This document shows, piece by piece, positions 18,574 to 27,409 of a stretch of 64,000 nt of DNA. Both the position numbers and the translations under genes were made by a program. Position 1 is the first letter of the stretch, and each line of letters opens with the position of its first letter. The notes under the pieces were generated by a model that had not been told where the DNA came from, ran no database searches, and saw nothing but the letters and a program-made list of their open reading frames with translations. Source of the stretch: Planctomycetota bacterium (GTDB lineage Bacteria > Planctomycetota > SZUA-567 > H5-PLA8); the NCBI GenBank assembly GCA_027493525.1, contig JAOSKN010000002.1, positions 1,397,326-1,461,325 of the forward strand, written 5' to 3'.

Positions 18574-18856
18574 GGAATTCCTCGCCTTCCACTATCAACT
18601 TGTTGCCGACTTTCCGCCCAATCAAGAGAATGACCACTTCATGGTCTTCCACATTATACAACGCGCGCAAGCCGCCTACCCGTAATTCGTACTCGGCCAG
18701 GGTGTTGGGACGCAGGCGTTTGAGCGCCTTGGTTGGCGCATCGGGCCGATACAGCAGTCGAGCTTGTATGGCCGCCTGCAAGATTCGACGGTCTCGGACT
18801 GGCAAGGCGCGAAACTGACGCTCGGCATCCTCGGTAATCGTAATCTTGAAGGGCAT
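18515..18856 (-). CDS. RelE/ParE-family toxin-like protein
   Basis: A 113-residue protein starting MPFKITITEDAERQFRALPV, the standard RelE/ParE first strand and helix. LAEYELRVGGLRALYNVEDHEVVILLIGRKVGNKLIV gives the central antiparallel sheet and its R-x-G-x-x-R-A-x-Y pattern. RelE members cleave mRNA on the ribosome and ParE members poison gyrase; the sequence does not decide which. A start two codons upstream (MVMPF) is also possible. It is the upstream gene of the overlapping pair with the antitoxin candidate. Confidence 0.85.
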   Translation of the reverse strand: MPFKITITEDAERQFRALPVRDRRILQAAIQARLLYRPDAPTKALKRLRPNTLAEYELRVGGLRALYNVEDHEVVILLIGRKVGNKLIVEGEEFHGHQDHPVEPPGIGPREDS

Positions 18857-18989
18857 GACCATTCAGCCCAACCGGGACGAATAAGGCCGCTCATTCACAC
18901 ATGGCCCTGTCCAACCAGCTTACCATAGCATCCCGGCTGCGCTTCGATACCTCGCACTGCATTTCACCAGACGTTCCGGTCCGGATGGA

Positions 18990-19931
18990 TCATCGATGCG
19001 GATTGGCTTGGGCCAGCGCGCGCTGGAGGCCGGCGAGCGTCTCGTCGCGATCCCGGTTGAGTCGCTCCACGTCGCGGCCCTTGAGCGCCGCCTGCATCTG
19101 CCTCAGGACCTCGTCTTTCGCCTGCTCGGGGATTTCGGTCCACTCGGCGAGGTCGCGCATGTAGACCTCCAGTTGTCCGGCGAGATGCTCGAAGAAGTAC
19201 GGGTAACCGCCCGCACCGCCGGCGAGGTGGTAGGTCAGGTGGGGGCCCATGAAGGTCCAGCGCTGGCCGAGTCCGGCGCAGACGGCGCGGTCCACGTCCT
19301 CCAGGTCGGCGACGCCTTCGGCGACGAGGTGGATGGCCTCGCGCCAGAGCGCGACGGCAAGGCGGTTGGCCACGTGTCCGGGGACTTCCTTCTTCAGCAC
19401 GATCGGAGTCTTGCCCAATTCGGCGTAGAAGGCTCGCGCGCGCTCGACGGCCTCCGGCGCGGTGCGCGGGCCGGCGACGAGTTCGACGAGCGGGATCAGG
19501 TGCGGCGGGTTGAAGGGGTGGGCGATGAGGAAGCGTTCGGGCCGTTCCAGCCCCTCCTGCATGCGGCTGGCGAGGAGCCCCGAGGTGCTGCTGGCGAGGA
19601 GCGCGTCCGGCGGGGCATAGCGGTCGATCGCCTGGTGCGCTTCGCGCTTGATCGCGTAACGCTCGAGGACGGATTCCTGGATGAACTCGGCGTCCTCGAG
19701 GGCTTCGCGCGGGTCGGCGCAGGCGCGCAGTTCGGCGTCGGGCGCGGCGAGGCCGGCGGGGGCCAGGCCCTTCGCGCCGAGCCAGTCGCGGATCTCGCGC
19801 GCCTTGGCCAGGGCGGACCGCGCGGCCTCCGGGCGCAGGTCGTAGAGCTTGACGCTCAGGCCGCGCGCGGCGAAGAGGCCCGCCCAGCTCGCGCCGATGG
19901 TCCCGCAGCCGAAGACGGTTACGCTTTGCAT
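18990..19931 (-). CDS. 3-hydroxyacyl-CoA/carnitine dehydrogenase-family NAD-dependent dehydrogenase
   Basis: A 313-residue enzyme. Its N-terminal Rossmann domain carries VFGCGTIGASWAG and an Asp ending the second strand (VKLYDLRPE). The C-terminal domain contains HPFNPPHLIPLVELV, with the family's catalytic His-Pro-Phe-Asn, and the KKEVPGHVANRLAVALWREA segment. The length and layout match L-carnitine 3-dehydrogenase and L-gulonate dehydrogenase relatives more than multifunctional FadB. It directly follows a BKACE gene (25-bp gap), a pairing known for carnitine breakdown via 3-dehydrocarnitine. The last 28 bp before its stop region are repeated on the far side of the TA cassette. Confidence 0.88.
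   Translation of the reverse strand: MQSVTVFGCGTIGASWAGLFAARGLSVKLYDLRPEAARSALAKAREIRDWLGAKGLAPAGLAAPDAELRACADPREALEDAEFIQESVLERYAIKREAHQAIDRYAPPDALLASSTSGLLASRMQEGLERPERFLIAHPFNPPHLIPLVELVAGPRTAPEAVERARAFYAELGKTPIVLKKEVPGHVANRLAVALWREAIHLVAEGVADLEDVDRAVCAGLGQRWTFMGPHLTYHLAGGAGGYPYFFEHLAGQLEVYMRDLAEWTEIPEQAKDEVLRQMQAALKGRDVERLNRDRDETLAGLQRALAQANPHR
19005..19032. repeat. 28-bp direct repeat, right flank of TA cassette
   Basis: Exact copy of 18259-18286. Here it encodes the GLQRALAQA end of the dehydrogenase, followed by NPHR and stop supplied by the inserted side. Together the two copies bracket 718 bp that contain the toxin and antitoxin genes. Confidence 0.85.
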
Positions 19932-19956
19932 GACGATTCTCCCCTTCGCGCCTTCG

Positions 19957-20889
19957 TCAGAAGCCGACCTGTTGCTTGCCCTTGAGCTTCAGCCGTTCGC
20001 GGGCCTCGTCGGGGCGGGCAAGGTCCAGACCGAGTTCCTTGAGCAGCGCGCGAATCTTCGCGACCTGCTCGGCGTTGGAGACGGCCAGTTGCCCCTTGCC
20101 GATGTAGAGGCTGTCTTCGAGGCCCACGCGGACGTGCCCGCCCATGGCGGCGGCGGCGACGCCTATGGGCATCTGGTTGCGGCCGGCGCCGAGGACCGAC
20201 CATTCGTAGCCGGCGCCGAAGAGGCGGTCGGCGGTGCGGCGCATGAAGACGAGGTTGTCGGTCTCCGGGCCGATCCCGCCGAGGACGCCGAAGATGGTCT
20301 GGACGAAGAAGGGCGGCTGGACGAGGCCGCGGTCCACGAAGTGGGCGAGGTTGTAGAGGTGCCCCACGTCGTAGCACTCGAACTCGAAGCGCGCGCCGCA
20401 GCCTTCGCCGACTTCCTTCAGGATGCGTTCGATGTCCGCGAAGGTGTTGCGGAAGATGAAGTCCCGCGAGTTCGCCAGGTAAGGCGCCTCCCAAGCGTGG
20501 TCCCAGGCCTCGCGCTTCCCGAGCATGGGGTAGAGGCCGAAGTTCATGGAGCCCATGTTCAGCGAGCACATCTCGGGCTTGGCGCGGAGGGCCGCCTGAA
20601 GCCGGTCGTCGACGCTCATGTTCTGCCCGCCGCCGGTGGTGATGTTGATCACCGCATCGGTCTGGGCCTTGATTTGAGGCAGGAATTCCATGAACAATTC
20701 GGCGTCGGGGCTGGGGCGGCCGTCGTGCGGGTCGCGCGCGTGCAGGTGCAGGATTGCCGCGCCGGCTTCGGCCGCGGCGACGGCCTCTTTCACGATCTGC
20801 TCCGGGGTCACCGGCAGGTGCGGCGACATCGAGGGGGTGTGGATCGCTCCGGTGACGGCGCAGGTGACGATGACGTTTCGCGCGGGCAT
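19957..20889 (-). CDS. BKACE family protein (3-keto-5-aminohexanoate cleavage enzyme)
   Basis: A 310-residue TIM-barrel Zn enzyme of the beta-keto acid cleavage family, which condenses a beta-keto acid with acetyl-CoA to give acetoacetate and a CoA ester. The start MPARNVIVTCAVTGAIHTP at 20889 matches the family; in-frame codons upstream lie in the spacer. Zn ligands His48 and His50 are seen in AAILHLHARD, and NITTGGG is the conserved loop. The substrate class (3-keto-5-aminohexanoate, dehydrocarnitine, beta-ketoadipate) is set by side chains I cannot assign. The adjacent dehydrogenase makes a carnitine-like or beta-hydroxy acid route plausible. Confidence 0.92.
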   Translation of the reverse strand: MPARNVIVTCAVTGAIHTPSMSPHLPVTPEQIVKEAVAAAEAGAAILHLHARDPHDGRPSPDAELFMEFLPQIKAQTDAVINITTGGGQNMSVDDRLQAALRAKPEMCSLNMGSMNFGLYPMLGKREAWDHAWEAPYLANSRDFIFRNTFADIERILKEVGEGCGARFEFECYDVGHLYNLAHFVDRGLVQPPFFVQTIFGVLGGIGPETDNLVFMRRTADRLFGAGYEWSVLGAGRNQMPIGVAAAAMGGHVRVGLEDSLYIGKGQLAVSNAEQVAKIRALLKELGLDLARPDEARERLKLKGKQQVGF

Positions 20890-20989
20890 GGGTGAGTTCT
20901 CCAGAGGTTTCTTACTAAGACATCTTGTATCGTATAGAGAAACTTCGATCAAGCATTTTCTACTCGTGTAATGGCAAAGAGTTACGCGC

Positions 20990-21562
20990 TCAACTTTCGG
21001 TCCCGGAGACCTCGTCCTGGATGAAGACGCAGAGATAGCGGGCGGGTTTGGCGCCCAGCGCGCGGGCGGTGTGGACCTTGCGGGGGTTGAAATAGATGCT
21101 GTCGCCGGCGTTCAGGAGCATGGTCTCGTCGCCGAGCTTGAACTCCATTTTGCCCGCGAGCATGTAGATGAACTCGAAGCCGCCGTGCTGGAAGGTCCCG
21201 GGCGGGTCGGAGGGCTTGATGGTGAGGAGGAAGGGTTCGGCGACCTTGTTGGGCATTTTAAGGGCCAGGGCTTCGTAGGAATATCCGAACTGCGAGCCGT
21301 CGCGCTCGATGGCCTCGCCCTGTCCCTTGCGGGTCAGGACGTAATCGGGGGAGGACGCCGGCTCGGCGAAGAACTCGGCGAGCGGCACGCCCAGGGCCTG
21401 TCCGATGCGCAGGACGGTGCTGATGGGGGGCGAGATCCGCCCGGTCTCGATCTTGGAGAGGGTGGACTTGGTGAGGGACGCGCGCTCGGCGGTTTCGGCG
21501 AGGGTGAGGCCCTTGCGCTGGCGGTGCTGGCGGATGTTGGCGCCGATGACTTTTTCGTTCAT
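20990..21562 (-). CDS. XRE-family regulator with C-terminal cupin
   Basis: A 190-residue regulator. The N-terminal helix-turn-helix (residues about 7-62) includes LTLAETAERASLTKSTLSKI. The C-terminal cupin (about residues 110-185) includes PPGTFQHGGFEFIYMLAGK and LNAGDSIYFNPRKVHTARAL. XRE-cupin proteins usually sense a small ligand and control nearby catabolic genes. It lies 100 bp upstream of the BKACE gene on the same strand, so it probably controls the BKACE and dehydrogenase genes and its own synthesis. Confidence 0.9.
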   Translation of the reverse strand: MNEKVIGANIRQHRQRKGLTLAETAERASLTKSTLSKIETGRISPPISTVLRIGQALGVPLAEFFAEPASSPDYVLTRKGQGEAIERDGSQFGYSYEALALKMPNKVAEPFLLTIKPSDPPGTFQHGGFEFIYMLAGKMEFKLGDETMLLNAGDSIYFNPRKVHTARALGAKPARYLCVFIQDEVSGTES

Positions 21563-21683
21563 GGCTCGCGCGGCCCGGTGGAACGGACATCCTACCCTGC
21601 GCGCGGCGCGCGCGCCCGTTCAAACGCGCGCCTTGGCTTGTAGTTGGCGGGCGGCGCTGTATACGTCATAGCACGGTGGCCAC

Positions 21684-21775
21684 GGAGCGGTGTCCGAGTG
21701 GTCGAAGGAGCACGCTTGGAAAGCGTGTATACGCCGCAAGGCGTATCGTGGGTTCGAATCCCACCCGCTCCGCCA
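21684..21775 (+). tRNA. tRNA-Ser(GGA)
   Basis: A class II tRNA cloverleaf. The acceptor arm GGAGCGG pairs with CCGCTCC. The anticodon stem CACGC/GCGTG holds the loop TTGGAAA with anticodon GGA at 21718-21720. The long variable arm TATACGCC-GCAA-GGCGTATC and the T arm GTGGG-TTCGAAT-CCCAC are intact. The discriminator is G, and CCA is encoded at 21773-21775. It reads UCC and UCU codons. Confidence 0.97.
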
Positions 21776-21792
21776 GTTTAAACTCCGCGCAT

Positions 21793-22968
21793 TCAGGGGC
21801 GGGGAGGGTAGTAAGGGATCGGTTCCATCTCGAAGTCCTGTTTCCATATTGAACGACCGGTCTTTAGATCCACCACTTCCAGCTTAAGCGAAAGAGATGT
21901 CTGACGATTGCCTCCCCCCGGCGCTTTTGTATACGTGTCCGAGAAGCGTTGAACCACCAGGTAGCCTGGCACGAAACTGTAGGTGGCATTCCTCTCCAGG
22001 TCCGCCAGGATCTTGCCGGTTGCCGTCGAGACCAGCACGTATTCGTATTGGGGGTGCTGCGGTCCTTCATGTCTTACCCGTAAGACGAGGTGCGCGCCGT
22101 CGCGAGAACACAGCGCGACGCCTTCCACGGCGCCTTTTTGTCCTTCCATCAGGGACACCTCCGATTCCAGGCGCAGGGTGTTCGTATCCCACCGCGCGAA
22201 GAGCACTCGCCCGTCGCCCGCCTTACGCCGGAATACGAGCCCCCCTTTGTCTTTGGGCAGTACGATCGGCGCACGGGTGCCGTAATAGATTTCGGCGGAG
22301 TCCAGACGCCCGACACCTGGACAAGGGAGCGCTTGAACCCCCTCCAGCTCCTGGGGCACCTTAAGCGCGGGGTCGGTCGCTTGCGCGGTGCGTGAGTTGA
22401 CGTTGCAGCGCCCGGTCTTCAGATCGACCGCCAGCGTTCCCAGGGCGTCCTGCGAGAGCGGCATGTCGGGCGGAGGCGCTGCTCCGCCTACGTAGCTGGT
22501 GCGCTCCGTGTAATCCAGGCTGAGCGTCTGGTTCGCGATATGCGCGTCCCAGATGAACGAAAAGCCCTCTCGCTCCTTGAGATTGGGTCGCCCCACTTTT
22601 TCGGACGCCATGGCTCGTTGGCCGCCGCCGTCGAATTCGTAGGCGACGATTCGCATGCCGGGTTTATCGTCGCACAGGTACGCATAGATGCGGGTTTCGT
22701 CAGCCATCAATGGAAAGGACTTTTCGGGGGCAGTCCAGACGACCCTCCCGTTGGTCCAGTCGAAGGCCGTCAGCCCCTCTTTCGCCAGCACGAATCCCAT
22801 GCGGCCCTGGGGGTCCATGACCCCCAGCGGATGAAACCTGAACATTGAAGCGGGTCGTGCTTCGGCCTGCACGGAACCGCTAACGGCCCAGGCAAGAACC
22901 GCGCCCGCCACGGCGGCGTTCCGCAATAACTCTTTGCGCGAATAGGTGTTGATGGGTTGGAAGCGCAT
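21793..22968 (-). CDS. Exported PQQ-like beta-propeller protein
   Basis: A 391-residue protein of unknown function. The N-terminus (SRKELLRNAAVAGAVLAWAVSG) is an export signal; it carries only one Arg of a Tat-type pair, so Sec export is more likely. The rest is rich in short beta strands with propeller-like phrases such as MGFVLAKEGLTAFDWTNGRV, LAVDLKTGRC and VVDLKTGRSIWKQDFEM, in the style of PQQ-binding repeat proteins. No enzyme motif is visible. It is convergent with the tRNA gene, its stop lying 18 bp from the tRNA end. Confidence 0.65.
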   Translation of the reverse strand: MRFQPINTYSRKELLRNAAVAGAVLAWAVSGSVQAEARPASMFRFHPLGVMDPQGRMGFVLAKEGLTAFDWTNGRVVWTAPEKSFPLMADETRIYAYLCDDKPGMRIVAYEFDGGGQRAMASEKVGRPNLKEREGFSFIWDAHIANQTLSLDYTERTSYVGGAAPPPDMPLSQDALGTLAVDLKTGRCNVNSRTAQATDPALKVPQELEGVQALPCPGVGRLDSAEIYYGTRAPIVLPKDKGGLVFRRKAGDGRVLFARWDTNTLRLESEVSLMEGQKGAVEGVALCSRDGAHLVLRVRHEGPQHPQYEYVLVSTATGKILADLERNATYSFVPGYLVVQRFSDTYTKAPGGGNRQTSLSLKLEVVDLKTGRSIWKQDFEMEPIPYYPPRP

Positions 22969-23076
22969 GGGGCGTTTTCCTCGGGAAGACGACTCATGCG
23001 TGTTTAGACCTCCACCGCCTCGGTGGGTTGCGCGGAAGGCTGCGGTTTCCCGATCGAAAGGGACTCGAGCCGGGCC

Positions 23077-24296
<1,220 letters not shown>

Positions 24297-24300
<4 letters not shown>

Positions 24301-24992
24301 GGGGCCGGGGCCTCGGCGGGCGGCGGCGGCGCGGGCGCCGGAAGGTTCACGGCCCTTGGGAGCGTGAGGGCGGGAAGCTCGTTGTTGAGGTGGACCTTCA
24401 GGAAGCCGCGGTCCAGATGGATGTTGAGCGAGGCCCCCGTTCCGTCCGGCGCGTCCACGGTATAGGCGATCAGCCGTTCGAAACCGTCGAGGTCGCCGCT
24501 CGCGAGGTACCTGGGCGCCAGTTCGCGCAGGGTCGCGGGGTAGGCGCCGTGATCCTGCCCGTAGGCGGTCAGCGCGGCCTCGACGCGTTGGCTGCGCTTG
24601 TACAAGGACGAGCCCCCGATGAAGGCGTCGGCGGCGAGATGCGCGATACCGGCAAGCAGCCCCAGCAGGGTCAGGCCCAGGACGACGAACGCCGAGCCCA
24701 GCCATTGCCGGCGGCGGCGGGATTCGCGGGCCGCCCAGACCATGCCGCCCAGCAGCAGCAGCAGCAGCCCCCAGCGGCCCACGGCCTCGACCTCTTCCGA
24801 GTCCAGCATGCCGTAGAGGGCGGCGTAGGCGAATCCGAAGCCGAAGACGCCCGCCAGCAGCGCGCCCAGGCTGAAGCGGAACTCCAGGCGCTGGCCGAGG
24901 ACGCCATCGAGGGTCCGCGAGCCCGGCACGCGCGGAGGCGCGTCGTCGACGGGCGTATCGCGGGGCAGGGCGGGCATGGGTCGAAGGGGCAC
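24297..24992 (-). CDS. Membrane protein encoded within the MacAB-like operon
   Basis: A 231-residue protein of unknown function. Three hydrophobic segments lie at about residues 42-62, 74-88 and 99-121 (LGALLAGVFGFGFAYAALYG, GLLLLLLGGMVWAA, FVVLGLTLLGLLAGIAHL). A soluble C-terminal domain has a phrase like type II pseudopilins and SHOCT-free lipobox-less domains (ALTAYGQDHGAYPATLRELA) and ends in a Pro/Ala tail. The ALTAYGQDHGAYPATL part resembles the strand region of secreted pseudopilin-like proteins. The gene sits between the ATPase and permease genes, so it may be an accessory subunit of this exporter. A start at 24977 is also possible. Confidence 0.65.
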
Positions 24993-25069
24993 CTTTCCAG
25001 TTCAGGCACGGGGCGGCTGCGCCGACCCCTGGCACTCGTGTAGTCGCGGCCCGCGGCACGCCGGCCGGT

Positions 25070-25843
25070 TCAGGCGGCGCCGGCGGCCTCCAGGCGCGCT
25101 TCCTCGGCGCGCCAGGCTTCGAGCGCGGCGCGGGCGTCGGTCGGGGCTTGGCGCTCCTCGAGCTTGTGCACGCGGCCGTCGCGCAACTGGACGGTCTTGT
25201 GGGTGCACGCGGCGATATCAGGCTCGTGCGTGACGAGGACGATGGTGAGCCCTGCGCGGTGGAGTTCCTGCAGGAGCGCGAGGATCTCGAGGCCGGTGCC
25301 GGTGTCGAGGTTTCCGGTTGGCTCGTCGGCCAGGAGCAGGGCGGGGCGGTTGACGAGGGCGCGGGCGATGGCGACGCGCTGCTGCTGCCCGCCCGAGAGT
25401 TCGGTGGGGCGGCGGTCGAGCTTGTCGGCGAGGCCGACGCGGGCGAGGGCCTCGTCGGCGCGGCGGCGGCGCTCGCGCCAGCCGATCCCGCCGTGGTACT
25501 GGAGCGGCAGCTCGACGTTGGCGCGCGCGGTCAGGCGCGGCAGGAGCTGGAAGCTCTGAAAGACGAAGCCGAGGCGCCGCGCGCGGAAGTGGGCCAGGCT
25601 GCGCCGGGACATCGAGGCCACGTCGACGCCGTCGAGGCGATAGAGGCCGGAGCTGGCCCGGTCCAGGCAGCCGAGCAGGTTAAGCAGGGTGGACTTGCCG
25701 GAGCCGGAGTGGCCCATCACGGAGACGAAGCCGCCCGCGGGGACTTCGAAGCTGATTCCGCGGAGCGCGTGGACCGGGTTGCCGGTTTTTTCGCCGTAGG
25801 TTTTGACGAGGTCGCGGACCTCGACGACGAGCGGGGCGCTCAT
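25070..25843 (-). CDS. MacB/LolD-type ABC transporter ATP-binding protein
   Basis: A 257-residue ATPase. Walker A GHSGSGKS is at residues 44-51, the Q-loop sits in GFVFQSFQLLPRLTA, the signature is LSGGQQQRVAIARAL, Walker B is ALLLADEPTGNLD, and the H-loop lies in LVTHEPD. These match the LolD/MacB exporter subfamily. It overlaps the upstream adaptor gene by 4 bp (ATGA), showing translational coupling, and precedes the membrane protein gene by 77 bp. An unusual C-terminal extension (KLEERQAPTDARAALEAWRA) follows the ATPase core. Confidence 0.94.
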   Translation of the reverse strand: MSAPLVVEVRDLVKTYGEKTGNPVHALRGISFEVPAGGFVSVMGHSGSGKSTLLNLLGCLDRASSGLYRLDGVDVASMSRRSLAHFRARRLGFVFQSFQLLPRLTARANVELPLQYHGGIGWRERRRRADEALARVGLADKLDRRPTELSGGQQQRVAIARALVNRPALLLADEPTGNLDTGTGLEILALLQELHRAGLTIVLVTHEPDIAACTHKTVQLRDGRVHKLEERQAPTDARAALEAWRAEEARLEAAGAA

Positions 25844-27319
25844 TCGCCGTCCTCCTCGACGGTGACGGAGGCCTGCCCGGGCGTGAAGGCGGCGGAGGCG
25901 GTGACGAGTTCGTCGCCGGGTTTGAGTTCGCCCTGGATGAGTTCGTAGAAGTCGCCGTCCTGGTCGCCGACGCGGACGGTGAGGGCCTGGAGCTTCCCTT
26001 CGGAACCCTTGCGGTAGACGGTGGCGGGGAGGCCGGGGGCGGTTGGTTGGGCTTGCCGCCCTTCGGCGCGGCGTCCTGCGCTTCGTTCGCGGCGGGGAGG
26101 TCGAGGGGCGTATCCTTGGGCGGGACGAAGCGGAGCGCGGCGGCGGGAATCCGCACGATATCTTTTTTCTTCGCGACTTCGAAGGTGACGTAGGCGGTCA
26201 TGCCCGGGCGGAGCTTGCCGTGCGGGCAGCCTTCGGCCGGCGGGTTGTCGGCCTCGATCTGGACCGGGTAGGTGACGAGGTTGCCGCGGAGTTCGTGCTT
26301 GAGGCGGACGGCGCGGACCTGCCCCTGGAACTTCATGTCGCGGTAGGCGTCGACCTCGAACTCGACCTTCTGGCCCGCGGCGATGCGCCCGACGTCGGCC
26401 TCGTCGATCTTGACCAGGATGCGCACGCGGTGCAGGTCGCTGACGATGGTGAAGAGTTCGGGGGTCTGGAAATTGGCGGCGATGGTCTGGCCGGGCTCGA
26501 CGGCGCGGTCGAGGACGACGCCTTCGCAAGGCGCGGCGATGGAGGCGTAGCGAAGGTTGGCGGCGGCCTTGGCCAGGGCCTGCTGGGCCTGCGCGACCTC
26601 GGCTTCGGCCTGGCGCAGGCGCGCGTCGAGGGCCTCGCGGTCGGCGGCGACTTGGTGGGCGTCGATCCGCAGGTTGTCGAGGTCGAGCGCGGCGAGGCGC
26701 TTGTCGCGCTCGGCGTTCTCTTTCTCCAGCGTGCGGATTTCGACGTCGGTCTCGCTGGCGGCGTCGACGCGGTTCATGTCCTCGTAGCGCTTGAGGTTCT
26801 TTCGTGCCAGGTCCAGTTGCGCGCCGGAGCGCTCCAGCGCGACCTTCTGGCGCTCGTCCTGGAGCTTGAGGCGCGATTCGCGCAGGTCGAGGTTGCGGCG
26901 CTCCAGTTCCAGCATCGAGACGCTGGTCTTGGCGCGGTCGAGCTGGATCTCGCGGTCATGCCGTTCGGCCTCGAGCAGTTCGGTGTCGAGCTTCGCGAGC
27001 ACCTGCCCTCGCTGACCGAGTCGTCCGGCTCGACGAAGACGTCCTTCACCTTCCCCGAGACCTGGCTGCCGACCTTGACGGTGGAGAGCGGCTCGACGCT
27101 GCCGGTGGCGGTGACGGTGATGCTCATGTCGCCGCGGCTGACGGCTTCGGTGGCCCAGGCCTGCGCGCCGCCGGCGGACTGGAAGCGCAGCGCGCCCAGG
27201 AGCGCCATGCCGACGCCGAGGACGATGAGGAGCGCGAAGCAGACGCCAAGCCCGATGAGAATTTTTTTTTCATGCCCGATCCCGAAGTCGATTCGCACCC
27301 ACCAACGTATGAGCCTCAT
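25840..27319 (-). pseudogene. HlyD/MacA-type membrane fusion protein, frameshifted
   Basis: A periplasmic adaptor for the downstream ABC genes, broken into three frames. Part one (27319 to about 27008) has a membrane anchor (ILIGLGVCFALLIVLGVGM) and the lipoyl start TVTATGSVEPLSTVKVGSQVSG. The frame then shifts at GGG 27006-27008 into a long coiled-coil hairpin and beta-barrel region (YEDMNRVDAASETDVEIRTL, NLRYASIAAPCEGVVLDRAV). A second shift at G5 26035-26039 leads to the last part (RVGDQDGDFYELIQGELKPG), which overlaps the ATPase start. Each shift is repaired by adding one base. A further A9 run at 27262-27270 separates an in-frame upstream start (27319) from a natural-looking ATG at 27273. 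This may be sequencing error rather than gene decay. Confidence 0.8.
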
Positions 27320-27409
27320 GACGGCAGCTATTGGCTTATATGGGCATTTAACCGCCGATCTTTCGCGGCGAGGCTGCTGCACCCCGTGCAATCCGGCCGC
27401 ACGCGCGGA

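Noticed and set aside
27262..27270. Rho-independent terminator from the T9 run
   Set aside because: No stable stem precedes it on either strand, and it lies inside the adaptor coding region.
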